Of a stretch of DNA of 64,000 nt, positions 35,901 through 46,424 are shown piece by piece; the first letter of the stretch is position 1; every line of letters starts with the position of its first letter. The DNA lies in the NCBI GenBank assembly GCA_017607445.1, contig JAEVHH010000001.1, positions 6,696,001-6,760,000 on the forward strand, given 5' to 3'. Source of the DNA: Histoplasma ohiense. Its lineage: Eukaryota > Ascomycota > Eurotiomycetes > Onygenales > Ajellomycetaceae. The notes under the pieces are model-generated. The model made no database searches. It was not told where the DNA came from and worked only from the letters and a program-made list of their open reading frames with translations. Made by a program: the position numbers and the translations under genes.

Positions 35901-36060
35901 GTGAAGTAAATACACACATATAATACACCAGACAACAATCCTGATAACAACACAGCAACACCTTTTCAGTAAAAACCCCTCAAAAATTATTCAGTAGAGA
36001 GCTTCATAAACTCACAACCAGGAAAACCAGACTCTCGCCAGAACATGACATGACTTCTCA
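32974..36060. other. 3.1-kb spacer upstream of pyruvate kinase
   Basis: The first kilobase should hold the pyruvate kinase promoter. At 34045-34702 a phase-consistent but unproven three-exon small plus-strand gene can be drawn (see findings). A longer hydrophobic frame at 35225-35827 and an overlapping minus-strand frame at 34678-35382 are low-complexity and not supported. Nothing else is recognised. Confidence 0.5.
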
Positions 36061-36153
36061 GGTCTTGTGGTCTAGTGGTATGATTCTCGCTTAGGGTTCA
36101 CCCTAAAGCATCTTGTTTGCGAGAGGCCCCGCGTTCGAGTCGCGGCAAGACCC
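36061..36153 (+). tRNA. tRNA-Pro (AGG) with a 21-nt intron
   Basis: Acceptor arms GGTCTTG and CAAGACC pair over seven bases (36061-36067 with 36146-36152), discriminator C at 36153. The D arm GTGGTCTAGTGGTATGAT and anticodon stem CTCGC/GCGAG match eukaryotic tRNA-Pro, and the T arm CCGCG-TTCGAGT-CGCGG is perfect. The anticodon loop reads TTAGGG then, after the intron at 36097-36117, T. The intron sits at the canonical position one base 3' of the anticodon. Intron bases CCCTAA pair with the anticodon-loop TTAGGG, giving the usual pre-tRNA helix. Mature length 72 nt. A T7 run at about 36,170 is a plausible pol III terminator. Confidence 0.95.
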
Positions 36154-36717
36154 TGATATTGGTGATATGTTTTTTTCCTTCCCTCTTCTCAATTTTTTGA
36201 TTTTTTGATTTTTTGATTTTTTTTTTTTTTTTTTGGATGCGAACATTTTCTGTGATTCCATTTGGTGATGGGTTGTTGGCATGATCAATCGAGTTTTTGT
36301 TTCGCTTTCAAAAATTCGGATTGTAGGGTTGACTACCCCAAATAAATCTGAATCAATAAATAACTTGGGCAATTTCCTTGTTCGATATCTTGTCGTCGAT
36401 ATTGCATTGCAAAATGGAACATCAGACGGCGTAGATCTTTCAAAAAATCCTCGATTTTATACGTGATGATTCTAGCCATCTATCGAAGGTAGAAGAGAGA
36501 CAGGGAAAACTCGTCGACCTATCATGTAATATACAGTACATACGAGCATGAAGATACATCTGCAGACACCGGTTCCTGGCCGACTACTCGATCCAAAGCC
36601 GCATTCCCTTGCCGCAAACCAAACAAAAAAAAAAAAAAAATGAAAACTCCATTCCAATGCGACAAAAAGTATAAAAGAAGGAATGGAAATAGAAAAAAAC
36701 GCTCCACAAAGCGTCAT
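36154..36717. other. Short spacer between tRNA-Pro and MRPS8
   Basis: Contains tandem GATTTTTT units ending in a T20-type run (about 36,195-36,234), a second short A run near 36,625-36,640, and the likely MRPS8 3' untranslated region. No gene recognised. Confidence 0.7.
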
Positions 36718-37230
36718 TCAAACCACTCTACACAACGCGAGTCCCCCGGTCATCTTCTCCACGCACTCCCTCGCCTCCAAAATCCCCTGATTAGTCGACA
36801 AAAACAAACACTCCCCCGGCAACCGCAGCCCCTCGACCGTCTCCCGCTTATTTCCGCGCACAATATCTCTCAACTTGGGCACATCCAGCGTCAGCCGCCG
36901 CGTCGGCTTGCTGACCATCGACATCTTGCTGAGGACCGGGTCGCTCTGCCAGTACTTCAGCCCCAGCCAGAGGCGGCGCGATGCGACGTTTTCCCGCGTG
37001 ACGGGCTCGATGGGTTCGAGCTCGTCATTGGCGGCGGGGATCTTGAGGAGGATGTGTTGGGGCGGCGGGGTGCGGCCGGCGAGCACGACGGTGGAGATGA
37101 AGCCGGCGTCCCGCAGGGCGAGGGCAAGGCGGAGGTGTAGCTTTGTGTTTGGAATGGAGGTGATGGCGAGCCGGGCCTTGGAGGCGTTTGTGATGGAGGA
37201 ACAGACGTTGGCGAGGTTGGAGAGGGACAT
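36718..37230 (-). CDS. MRPS8: Mitochondrial small-subunit ribosomal protein uS8m
   Basis: A single exon of 170 aa. The ATG at 37230 gives MSLSNLANVCSSITNASKAR; the upstream extension begins only with GTG. Diagnostic stretches are SIPNTKLHLRLALALRDAGF near the N-terminus, PVTRENVASRRLWLGLKYWQ in the middle, and VEGLRLPGECLFLSTNQGI followed by ALCRVV at the end, all typical of the bacterial S8-type protein of fungal mitoribosomes. It binds small-subunit rRNA early in assembly and acts in the mitochondrial matrix. No cleavable presequence is obvious, which is common in this family. It is divergent from the next gene, with about 600 bp between starts. Confidence 0.94.
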   Translation of the reverse strand: MSLSNLANVCSSITNASKARLAITSIPNTKLHLRLALALRDAGFISTVVLAGRTPPPQHILLKIPAANDELEPIEPVTRENVASRRLWLGLKYWQSDPVLSKMSMVSKPTRRLTLDVPKLRDIVRGNKRETVEGLRLPGECLFLSTNQGILEARECVEKMTGGLALCRVV

Positions 37231-37827
37231 TGTGATGGATGGTTTATGTGTGTATGGCACAGGGAGAAGAGGCTATTGGCCTCGATTTGGGTTGGGTGCT
37301 CCTATCGCTGGCTTCTTCGAAGGAGAGCTTTTTGTTCAAGTGCTACTGGGGGTGTTCCACTGAGAAAGGGGAGTTAGTTGTATATGACGGGCGGGGTTAG
37401 AGGATGTAATTGGCTTCAACGAGACACTTACTGATACAATCAGGCAGATAATTGTTTAAATGCATTGAATTCTCGTTCTAGCTTCTGGAGGTAAATTCTT
37501 CGGATAAGTTTGCGAGCCCTCTCCACGTGATTTATCATGTGACCCATCATCAACCTCCTCCGACTGGCTCAACACTCAGCCCCATCGTGCTTAAGCGCGG
37601 GGTTCGACTGCAACTTTCAAGCATGCAGCTGGTGCATGGCTGGCACCATGACGGCGGCTAGCTGTCCCTCCCAGAATGCCCGCAATATAAGTTCGTCGTC
37701 GTCCTTCTCGGACTTCTTGTCCTCTTCTCTTGTTTGTCGAGCGTTCAGAGCGCGTATCTCGTATTTACTCCCCTCCATTATCGCTTGTTTTACCTGTCCT
37801 TCGTAACATCCGAGATAGTCACACACC
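37231..37827. promoter_or_regulatory. Divergent promoter region of MRPS8 and the P/Q-rich protein gene
   Basis: A 597-bp interval between two start codons on opposite strands; it must carry both promoters. No specific site was identified. Confidence 0.6.
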
Positions 37828-39437
37828 ATGCCTCCCCTCCCCAATGAAGTGTGTTTGCTCACCGTGTAAGATCATGCCATCATCCTATACGACTAGATAA
37901 GTTATATGTGACTGATAAAATATCAGCTTTGTTGACGTTCACTACTACTTTTCGGCTCCCACGCCACGCCCATTGCACCACCGCTTCGACAAAGGCTCGT
38001 ATCTCTACATCTATCATGACGCCGCCCAGAACAAGGCAAGAATGGAGATCGCAAACCACCCAGGAATGCCCGAGCAGGATGCTTTCTGTGGCTGTATGTC
38101 AAAATTTTGAAAGTGTCCAGGGTCGAATATATACCCCCCAATGCTAACGAGCGTGGGGTTCACTTAGCATTGGGAGCTGTTCATCTACGCAATTCGGATA
38201 AATTCCCCACTCTCTGCACTTTAATTGTAGATGCTCATCGCCAGAGTACATCGGGGCCATCAATCCCTTCAATCGCTGACCAGAATGAGTGGCTGCTGCT
38301 CAACATCGACCCTCGTGATGAAAACAGGGCTTTCCTTCGACTTCATACCCTAGATCTCTATTTCTGGACTTCGGGCGACGCAACGCTATTTTTGCAAAAT
38401 GCTCGTAAACTCCTAGCTCCTGCGCAACTCGATATTATACCCGCGTCTCAGCAGCCCCAGGCGCATGAAGTTGCGATGAGCTCCGTAGTCCAGAAGCTGG
38501 AAAATGTAGCGATAACCGACCCGGCTTACCACAACGGTCAGACGAGAAACTCTCGCACTGAGACTGTCCCAATACAACAGCCACAACCACAGCTGGCAAT
38601 CCAGAATTTTCCGCCTCCGCCTACCCAATCAGCGATATCGGAGCCCGTCAGTCCCTTAGAAGCGCCCAGCGCCCAGCCTGTTTCCAAACAAGAGGAAGCA
38701 CAGATTAACTACACTCCCATTGCGTACAATCCATCTGCCCCTGCGGCTCCAGAGCCCATTAAACCACGCGAGCAAACGCCGCCACCGCCAGATGGGGTAA
38801 CCGGAACAGGGCTTGCCGCAGCCGCCGTATCGGACAGTGGGCAAGCATTTGCCCCCCGCCAATGTCTCCCGGGTTTCCCCCTCCCCCTCCCAATCAGGCT
38901 CCGGGATATGGAGGACAGTATGCATCCCCCCCTCCAACAGCCGGTTTGGTCCACACGTCCTCTTTCACTTCTCACTCTTCGGGACAAAACCACAACCAGT
39001 CTGGCAGCATGTCGTTTGCACCGCCTCCTGCCGCCGTACAGGTACCACCATCAGTTCCAGGGGTTCCAGGCGCGGTACCGTATACACCACCCCCACAAGA
39101 CCCAAATACACACCTGTTCAGACAGCAGAGTTTTGGACCGGCACCCGCATCGCCTCACAGCTCAGCACATCAACATTACCAGGGCGGTTATGCGGATTAC
39201 CGTCCTGGCCAAGCTCCTCATCCTCCCCAAGCTCCAATGGGCGGATACTCGAGCTACTCCTACGGCCAGTCACATCAACAGCCGCCTGGTGGGAATATAT
39301 ATGATGTTCACCACCAGGTCTATCGGCCAACGGAAGCTGAAGGCAACGCGAACTATATAAAACAGGGGCAAAGACAGTCATCAAGTTCCCTGGGGAAAGG
39401 TGTGGGCAAGTTTCTGAAAAAGCTTGACAAGCTTTAG
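37828..39437 (+). CDS. Conserved fungal protein with Pro/Gln-rich C-terminus, apparent frameshift
   Basis: Three exons, 37828-37865, 37927-38093 and 38168-39437. The start MPPLPNEVCLLTVFVDVHYY is well placed. The N-terminal ~165 residues look folded (PRPLHHRFDKGSYLYIYH, LLLNIDPRDENRAF, LHTLDLYFWTSGDATLFLQN), then SVVQKLENVAITDPAYHNG leads to a Pro/Gln/Gly/Tyr-rich tail ending GKGVGKFLKKLDKL. I know this as a conserved but uncharacterised fungal family and assign no function. The frame shifts by one base near the C6 run at 38852-38857: reading is natural through GQAFAP on one side and PPPMSPGFPP on the other. With one extra C the protein would be 491 aa. A 41-nt intron at 38797-38837 would also restore frame (477 aa) but is very short and lacks a branch site. 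Confidence 0.75.
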
Positions 39438-41563
39438 AGCGTCCTTCTATAAGAGCTCCATCTCGCTGCGGGATGATTAGCTACTTTCAATGCGCCGAAT
39501 CCGAATGCTGGTTCCATTTCTGCCACTCACTCTACGCTGTCTTGTCTCGCCTATGCTGATAGATCTCACGTTTTCCGAACGGATGATGGGTAATTTGTAT
39601 GAACTGATTTGGTTATTTTTTTTATACTTTGGTGTATTTGTTCTGACGCATTTGTCCCGCAACATGTTTTTACGAACTTGAATGATACAGACGCTGCTCT
39701 TCATTTCCTTAGTGCTTAACATCCATTTTGACCCTGTTTTGACCCTGTTTTGAGTATCTGACTCTCGTATCTAGCATTTGCAATTGAATTCCAACAAATA
39801 TTTTGTTCATTGTTCACCAGGCGCTCTAAGGGAATAGATTAACTTCAAGCTGAATAGCTAATCTCCTCATGGACCCTTTCCCAGTCGGCAAACATCACCA
39901 TTGACGACGGGCGATGCCCCCAAGCTCCCAAACATCGAAAGGATCCTTTGCCATCAACGGGCCCAAAGCATCCAGTCAACTTCTGACTTAAGTCATGGAG
40001 CCTCCTATGAGCATGAGATAATTGGTATTTTGCCATGGATGGTCATGGCTTTGTTTAATTCCAGAAAATATATCAGATTTTCTGTCACTTGGAACTCCAT
40101 ATATCCCGTCTCGTCTGTGGTCTTCTATCAGCCGGTTAATAACGTTGGTAACGTTCATATTCGTTTAGTCTTTTGACCCTTACTCACATGTCCCATATAG
40201 CTCCGCTGGCATCACGCATCACCTCCACAGCTCGCAAAATAGCGTGTGGGGAAGATAGTTTGTTTTTCCTTCTCTCGTCCCTCAGAGCGTTTGTTATTTT
40301 GAAATTGTCAACCACGCCCTTAACTAGGCCGGAACCTTTTAAGACGGCTTCCATCGGAGTTAATCGCCAAGGTGTCTCCAGACAAGGTTTCATTAGAATG
40401 AAATGGCTGTGTATAGACGGCTACCCAACAGTGTTGTCGACAAGGACATAGATAAGAATCCGCGGAAGTCCTCTGCTTTTCACAAGATCTCGCAGATCTG
40501 ACAAGCCCAAATACCAATATTACCAGCGCCGTCAAGTACCTATATCAAATATTATGGCTGCAGTGGGAATTGCACACCCCATCATCCCCTGACAGCTGCT
40601 TGCCACGAGGCCCCACCGGGACGTTGGAGACTTGTTGAATAGAGGCACGACTTCGGCGGGCTACCCCGCCGTGTGGTACACCTTTTGTTGACTAGCCTGA
40701 ATTCTTTAGCTCTCGCGAAGGCGACGTCTCCGCAAACCCCTTGCATGCGTAAATACGCCTGTCTTACTGTTCCGACCCTAGTTTTTATCCACAAATATTT
40801 GGGAGAGGGGGAGGGGCTATTCATGGGTATATATTCTCTTTCCAAGAAGCAGAAATCCTCAGAATGCTTCCAATTTCAATTATCAGCTGGCCATGGTCTT
40901 CTGCCTTTCACAGGCACACTAGCCATTATAAAACAAAAATCGGTTCAAGTGGACGGACGATTCAAGGGTGAGGTTGAGTTTGTTGGCTCGTGGAGTGTGT
41001 ATCCTTATTTTAAACGTGTGTTATTGTGCTTCATAGTATTGAGAGGGGTCTGTTTGCATTGAAGTACAATTCCTGCGTAGAGCAGAGTGCGTCTAAGAGG
41101 GGAGGGGGGGATGTATTAGGTTGAGGCAGTGACGAATTCTATAGGAACTCACAGCATGATCATGGATTGGTTTAAGCAGCGGAGCTGCTCCTATTGTTTT
41201 TCCTTGTATTATGACCCAGGAGCGCTAATCAATCTATGTGAATAAAGATCATTGAAACCAGGTCATACAGTCAGAGTTATCCATTTCCATTTCATGCATA
41301 CATCAACCCACACCCCTCTCTTGCAATGTTCGGTCATAAACACAATATCTACATTTAGTGATTCAAATAGGGTGCATATTTTCTCACCCGCTCTGCAAAT
41401 TGGAAACAAACTGACACATGGATATTTCATCGCACTTGTTTCTATTATTATTATCAAACCATCATTTATTTACCTTGACAAAATCCTCCAGGTTCAATCA
41501 ACACCGTCGCCACTAAACCATATATAAAAATTCCTCGGATTTTGCTCCAGTCAACGAGGTATC
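39438..41563. other. 2.1-kb spacer
   Basis: No intact gene. Minus-strand 40184-40393 reads TPMEAVLKGSGLVKGVVDN, faintly ankyrin-like, but it is short and isolated. An 11-base unit is repeated near 39,730-39,755. The rest shows nothing. Confidence 0.55.
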
Positions 41564-41684
41564 GGGAAGATGGCCGAGTGGTTATGGCGCTACGTTCAGG
41601 TCTTGGCATGACGAATTCACCTGATTCGATCATACGGACTTCGTAGTAGGGCAACCTGCGTGGGTTCGAGTCCCACTCTTCTCA
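41564..41684 (+). tRNA. tRNA-Leu (CAG) with a 40-nt intron
   Basis: Acceptor arms GGGAAGA and TCTTCTC pair (one G-T), discriminator A at 41684. The D arm TGGCCGAGTGGTTATGGCGC and the long variable arm (about TAGGGCAACCTG) mark a class II tRNA. The anticodon stem is CTACG/CGTAG and the loop reads TTCAGG plus T after splicing, so the anticodon is CAG. The T arm GTGGG-TTCGAGT-CCCAC is perfect. The intron runs 41601-41640; its ACCTGA at 41619-41624 pairs with TCAGGT in the anticodon region. Mature length 81 nt. T-rich sequence follows and could end pol III transcription. Confidence 0.94.
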
Positions 41685-42724
41685 GCATTTATTTTCTCTC
41701 ATTTTTTTTTCTGGCTCCCCTTCTACTCCTTCTACTCCTTTTATTTACGTGGAGTTGCTTATATTCTCTGTTTTATTCGTGTATTTCTTTTGGTTTAAAA
41801 CTATTGAGCCTTTCTTCATCCTTGACTTATATAGCCGATAAGAAAAGAAAGAGTATTCAATATAACTAGCTAACTCTGCCCGTTACATCTGAACCTTTGA
41901 TATTATTATGAAGCGTTGGCAGTGATGGGATTCAAATCGTGATTTCTGTGTCTCTGCTGAAATGATTGTCAGTAGTTTAGTACTTGACCTGTAGAGGTTT
42001 TCTGTACAAAGGCTCCCACCGCGCTATCCAAACCACCCACTGACTTGCCAGTAGAGAGGAACGGTAGAGAGTTGACAGTGAAGCAATGAAGGCTCAATCA
42101 TTAACAGTATACTATACACTTGACATCTTCATATGCAGGTGGAAAGATTGATAATTTAATATCTAATTCAATTCAATTTAACAATTTTGCTATCTCAACA
42201 AATCGAACTAATAGAATTGAAAATAAGGAACATCAAGATTCAAATCAAATCCGAATAAAACTCAGAATCAAACATGCCAAAATGAGCCAAAAACACTTAA
42301 AATGTTCGAGATAAAAATGAAGAGAGAAAATCAATAAAGCTGAGAACACAGAGAAAGAGAAGAAAGATATATTTAGTACGGTAAAATTTTAAATTTCCAA
42401 AGATGATAGAAATAGCAGATAAAAATAAAATAGAAATGAAAACAGTGAAAAGGAAAAATAAAAATAAATAACTGTAAAGTAGCAGAGAAGACAAAATGTT
42501 GAAGAATGAGTGATATGATAAAAAAATGTGAAAATTAGATAGAATAATCATTCTTTTCTCATTGCTTTATCATATACTAAAGCCTCTTTCACAAAAGCAA
42601 AGTTAGTTTGAGCCACTGTGAAAGAATAGAATAGAAGGTAAAGCTTTCGAAATAAAGGATACATGATGTGGAGAATAAACCGTGTATTTGCTCAAATAAT
42701 AAAAGAAGAAAGGAAAGGAAACCA

Positions 42725-42757
<33 letters not shown>

Positions 42758-43181
42758 AAAGAAACAACAATACTCCTGGTCACTATTTCAATGTGGTAGC
42801 GTAAAGCCAAGCAAAAGGCTAGTCAAGGGCAGAAAAACGACGGCGCAATGCAAGCATGCAAGCGATATGCATACCATCCAATTTTAAAGGGGTATTGTAT
42901 TGGTTGAGTGAAGTTTGGAGTAATATTGGAGGGGAGAAAGGTAAGAAACATAAAAAAGCAATTATGTTAAAAATAATTATATTGGTGATGATGATTGATC
43001 GAAAAGAAATCGAAATGAAGTTGGGTTTATATGAAGTGAAAATGGCGCTTGGAAGGATGCATGACACTGTTCTTGTTCTTGTTGATGTCATAACCTATAT
43101 GAGAAAGGTTGAGGGCTGCATATGAAAACTTGAGAATATAGGATAAGCTTGCAACCCCTAGTCCTCCTGGACGAGTAACTA
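41685..43181. other. AT-rich spacer
   Basis: Very A-rich on the plus strand, with an A30 run at 42726-42755. A possible degenerate B-box (reverse complement of GATTTGAATCC near 41,930) lacks a convincing tRNA fold. No gene recognised. Part of it is the 3' region of the next gene. Confidence 0.6.
42726..42755. repeat. A30 homopolymer
   Basis: An uninterrupted run of 30 A inside an A-rich spacer. No element body or target-site duplication was identified around it. Confidence 0.9.
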
Positions 43182-45164
43182 TCATAGCTCGACGTGCTCA
43201 GTAGGTTCAGGTAATGGGATTCCTGCAGGATCCACTTCGATGATGGACACATCTGCTTTATCGGGCAAAGGACCTGCGGTGGGTTCAGCTGCAGCAGTTT
43301 CGGGGACAATTGGTTCGGCTGAAACTGGCCGGGGCTCAGGCTCAGGGATGGCTGGCTCAGGTTCGGCCACTAGCTCGGCTTCAGGTTGAGGAATTGGCTC
43401 GACTGCGACGGGTTCTTGTCCAGCAACGGATGGTCCAAGCTCAGCATCAGGGTCAGGTTCAAGTTCCCGAGTTGGTTGAGGTTCGGGATTCTGGATATCA
43501 GTTTCAACCTCAGCCGCAGTGGCACTAGTGTCAGTCTGGGTGCCATCCGGTTCCGGCTCCTTAAGAGGTTCCATATCCCCATTTGACGACAGTGCTCGCG
43601 CAGGGTTGGCATGGATCTTCTTTTTCGACGAGGGCGGAGTTTTCGCTGGTGCATTTGCACTGACATGACTACTTGCACTTTCTCCACTTTTCCTCCGAAC
43701 CTTTGGTGGACCAGAGCTTCTGGGTGGGCTTTTGATTTCAATCTTCTCATGCATCTTGCTTGCAGAACTTGCAGTAGGGCGCATCATTCTCGCCAAAAAG
43801 GATTCATCAGGGGCCCGAACAGCTCCAACATTGCTGACGCGAGACCTTGGTCTGTCGTGAGCTGTATTTTTCTGGGGAGCAAGGGAAGATGCTCGTTTGG
43901 CTGGCTTTTGTGTAGCAGAACCTATTGGACCAGTGGATTTTGATGAGTTGTTTCGATCACTTCTCAAACTAGAGGGTTTGCGAGTTAGGTTTGATATGCG
44001 TGTTCCCGCTTGACTAGCCGGGCGGCCATCAGCGTTTGATTTCGCTGCAGAAGACGCTGTTGGTGCTACCATTGAATTTGGAAGACGGATAGGTTTTGTT
44101 GGAGATCTTGTGCGGGATCTGTTAGTTGCAGGAGGGTTCTCGGAAGATGGCTTTGCGATTTTGTCCCGGGTGGATGCTGACGACAAGGGTTTTGTTGTGG
44201 CTTTGTCCGCTGCAGGCTGAATGGGTTGTTTCGTAACTGCAGCTCTAGGTCTGTCTGTCTCCTTTGGTGTAGTTTTAGCGATGAGATTAGTCATTGTAGT
44301 TGGTGTTCTGGGAGTCCGAGGGAGGGGTGATTTCAGCTCCTTTGTCGAAGACTTCTTAGACGTGGCATTATTAGCATCATTCCCGACAACAATTTTTGCC
44401 GGACGTGACGACGGGTTCATAGATGGCTTCGATTTCTTGGTTGCAGCTTTATCAGCAGATTTTCCGTTCATACGAGCAGCGGCAATTGGTGCTCCCTCTT
44501 TTTCCTGCTGCATATTTTCTTGTGGAGTGCCCTTGGATTTGACTTTGCCCGAATCTTTCCCTTCCGTCGTAGCTGCAACCATTAAAATGTCTTCTGAGGC
44601 CGATTGTTTGCCAGGTGTAGGGGAATCCATGAGTCGAGACGGTAGCTTTGCAGCCCAAGGCTTATTGAGGTTCCCGCTACCCAGGAGCCCGCCATTATTA
44701 TTATTATTATTGTTGTTGTTGGCATTTGTATTATTTTTATTCCTGTTATCAGGGGACGAGGATGACATCGACCCGCTCATCATAGCACCTTTATCTGCAC
44801 TGTTGCTCGAAGACATCGTCACGGACCTCTCAATGGGGCTGCCCACATCATCAACGCCACTAGAGATGGTTCTGATAAGCTTCCCAGGGGAATTATTGGC
44901 GCTGCTATTGTTATTATTTGTATTGTTGCTGTCCAGATCCGCCGCCTTCCTCAATCCCCACATGGGAGGACTGCCAGATTGGCCAGCGCGTTCGACGGCC
45001 ACGAAGCTTGCTCTAACCTTAGAGAGAGGGCGGACGGAGCCGGGGCCGTCCTGATCGATTGGGGAGCGGCCCCTCGAAGGGGGTGAAGTTGATGAATTGT
45101 TATTATTGTTCTCAAATCGGGCCAGGAGACTCCGGACACCAGTCTGGGCCCGGCTGTCCGACAT
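43182..45164 (-). CDS. Low-complexity Ser/Thr/Pro/Asn-rich protein ('mucin-7'-type)
   Basis: A single exon of 660 aa. It starts MSDSRAQTGVRSLLARFEN, and GRSPIDQDGPGSVRPLSKVR plus ASFVAVERAGQ follow: a conserved N-terminal motif I associate with Eurotiomycete proteins often labelled mucin-7. The rest is disordered: an Asn-rich stretch encoded by AAT/AAC repeats (about 44,690-44,730), basic Ser/Thr/Lys/Pro-rich middle segments, and a C-terminal ~130 residues dominated by Pro, Glu, Ala and Val (EPEPAIPEPEPRPVSAEP). There is no signal peptide or membrane helix, so the mucin name reflects composition and not secretion. Function unknown. A repeat expansion or contraction here would be tolerated in frame. 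Confidence 0.78.
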   Translation of the reverse strand: MSDSRAQTGVRSLLARFENNNNNSSTSPPSRGRSPIDQDGPGSVRPLSKVRASFVAVERAGQSGSPPMWGLRKAADLDSNNTNNNNSSANNSPGKLIRTISSGVDDVGSPIERSVTMSSSNSADKGAMMSGSMSSSSPDNRNKNNTNANNNNNNNNNGGLLGSGNLNKPWAAKLPSRLMDSPTPGKQSASEDILMVAATTEGKDSGKVKSKGTPQENMQQEKEGAPIAAARMNGKSADKAATKKSKPSMNPSSRPAKIVVGNDANNATSKKSSTKELKSPLPRTPRTPTTMTNLIAKTTPKETDRPRAAVTKQPIQPAADKATTKPLSSASTRDKIAKPSSENPPATNRSRTRSPTKPIRLPNSMVAPTASSAAKSNADGRPASQAGTRISNLTRKPSSLRSDRNNSSKSTGPIGSATQKPAKRASSLAPQKNTAHDRPRSRVSNVGAVRAPDESFLARMMRPTASSASKMHEKIEIKSPPRSSGPPKVRRKSGESASSHVSANAPAKTPPSSKKKIHANPARALSSNGDMEPLKEPEPDGTQTDTSATAAEVETDIQNPEPQPTRELEPDPDAELGPSVAGQEPVAVEPIPQPEAELVAEPEPAIPEPEPRPVSAEPIVPETAAAEPTAGPLPDKADVSIIEVDPAGIPLPEPTEHVEL

Positions 45165-46424
45165 GGTGGATGACCAGGAGGATCAATAATCAATGCGTCA
45201 GCCAGCCAGCTGGTCGGTCAATAGCTCGGATGACGGGGGGTTGGATTGCTGGCGAAATGGTAGGTAGAGAGTGGATACATGCAAAGAGGTGATGTGGACG
45301 GAGGTTGACGTGTGCTTGTCTGTAGAGAAGACGCGGAGACGAAACAGATAGAGGAATAGTAATACAGGGGAATATTTCTAGGACGAGGGAGGTTGGTGAA
45401 GGAAGTAATTGTGAAACAGGCGACAATGCGACGTTGGAGCTGAAGTCGAGGTTGAGGAGGGAGGATGAGTGAGGCGGAAACGGGAAGGGAGCAACAACGC
45501 GTAGGGGGCAGGTAACGTGACTGCGCTTGTGGCAGTCGACGACGAAGGGAAGACTCAAAGAGCCAAACGCACGATTGAATGGGTAGATACTGAGCTAAAT
45601 GCTACTCTGGAGATGACAAAAATGGATGGTCCTTGGACTCAATATAAGAGTATAAAAATATGTTGGTGATCGCCAACGGTGTTCTTTTGCCTTTTGTTTT
45701 CTTTTTCTTGTGTCTGCTGCAGGCCACAGTGCGGTGCGTATATTTACAATGAAAGGAAATAAATAATACAGAAAAAAGGGGCTTTGCCGCTGGGTCAATG
45801 TTACACCCATCAACGGCCAGATATAAATAACTAACGAGTGACAAGTAATCATATTATCTCCACTGGAATATATATTCGGGAATCAAGGCTCAACTGGTCT
45901 ATTGCCTATCTCCCTTCACCACTCGCATGAGTCTGGCAACTTGGATACCTCGATCATATTTCCTCTTAAATAACTTCGTGACTTGCCTGAATGGAGAATT
46001 GTTATGTTCTCAGACGATATCGAGTTGAGCAGAATATGGACGCTGGCTCAAACACGTCGTGCAATCTGTCCAGTGGTGTTTGCCCTGAAACCTGACGGGC
46101 GTTTCAAACGCCACTGATGATAATGTCATCATTGCACGGTTTCCTAAAAGGATATGACTACTTACTAGTAGTTTAACGGCACAAAGGCGAGTTCAGGCGA
46201 ATTATCCTTTTATTTTATTTCCTCACAACCGTGATAGAAAATCAATGAAATAAATTGCCCAACCAAAATCGCCCGATCAGGAAAAACGTAAACACAGGGA
46301 TGTTCCAAACTCTATTTTGGCCGAGGCTCCATTACATAAGCAATCGCGGCCGCGAAATGTTTTCCAATGCTTGGATTTGAGATGCGGAGGATTTTATATA
46401 GCATCCAACAGTTATTCCACCGCC
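45165..46424. promoter_or_regulatory. Divergent promoter region of the mucin-7-type gene and LYS12
   Basis: A 1.26-kb interval between start codons on opposite strands. A single-mismatch Gcn4/CpcA-like site (TGAGTCT, about 45,928) is present but not convincing. Just upstream of LYS12, 46254-46424 stays open in the LYS12 frame without an ATG (see findings). Confidence 0.55.

Noticed and set aside
36091..36106. TTAGGG..CCCTAA, the fungal telomere repeat unit and its complement
   Set aside because: It is a single copy forming the anticodon-intron helix of tRNA-Pro(AGG), not a telomeric or subtelomeric array.
36190..36235. Tandem GATTTTTT units and a T run
   Set aside because: Simple low-complexity DNA behind a tRNA gene; no sign of more than slippage and a pol III stop.
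40184..40393. Minus-strand frame with TPMEAVLKGSGLVKGVVDN, ankyrin-like
   Set aside because: Only one weak repeat-like unit and no array; too short to call an ankyrin remnant.
41915..42010. Degenerate tRNA-like sequence (GATTTGAATCC on the minus strand)
   Set aside because: No consistent cloverleaf; the A box is poor and acceptor ends do not pair.
44221..45054. A 277-codon plus-strand frame rich in Leu
   Set aside because: Antisense shadow of the Ser/Asn-rich mucin-7-type gene; the Leu runs are reverse complements of Asn and Ser codons.
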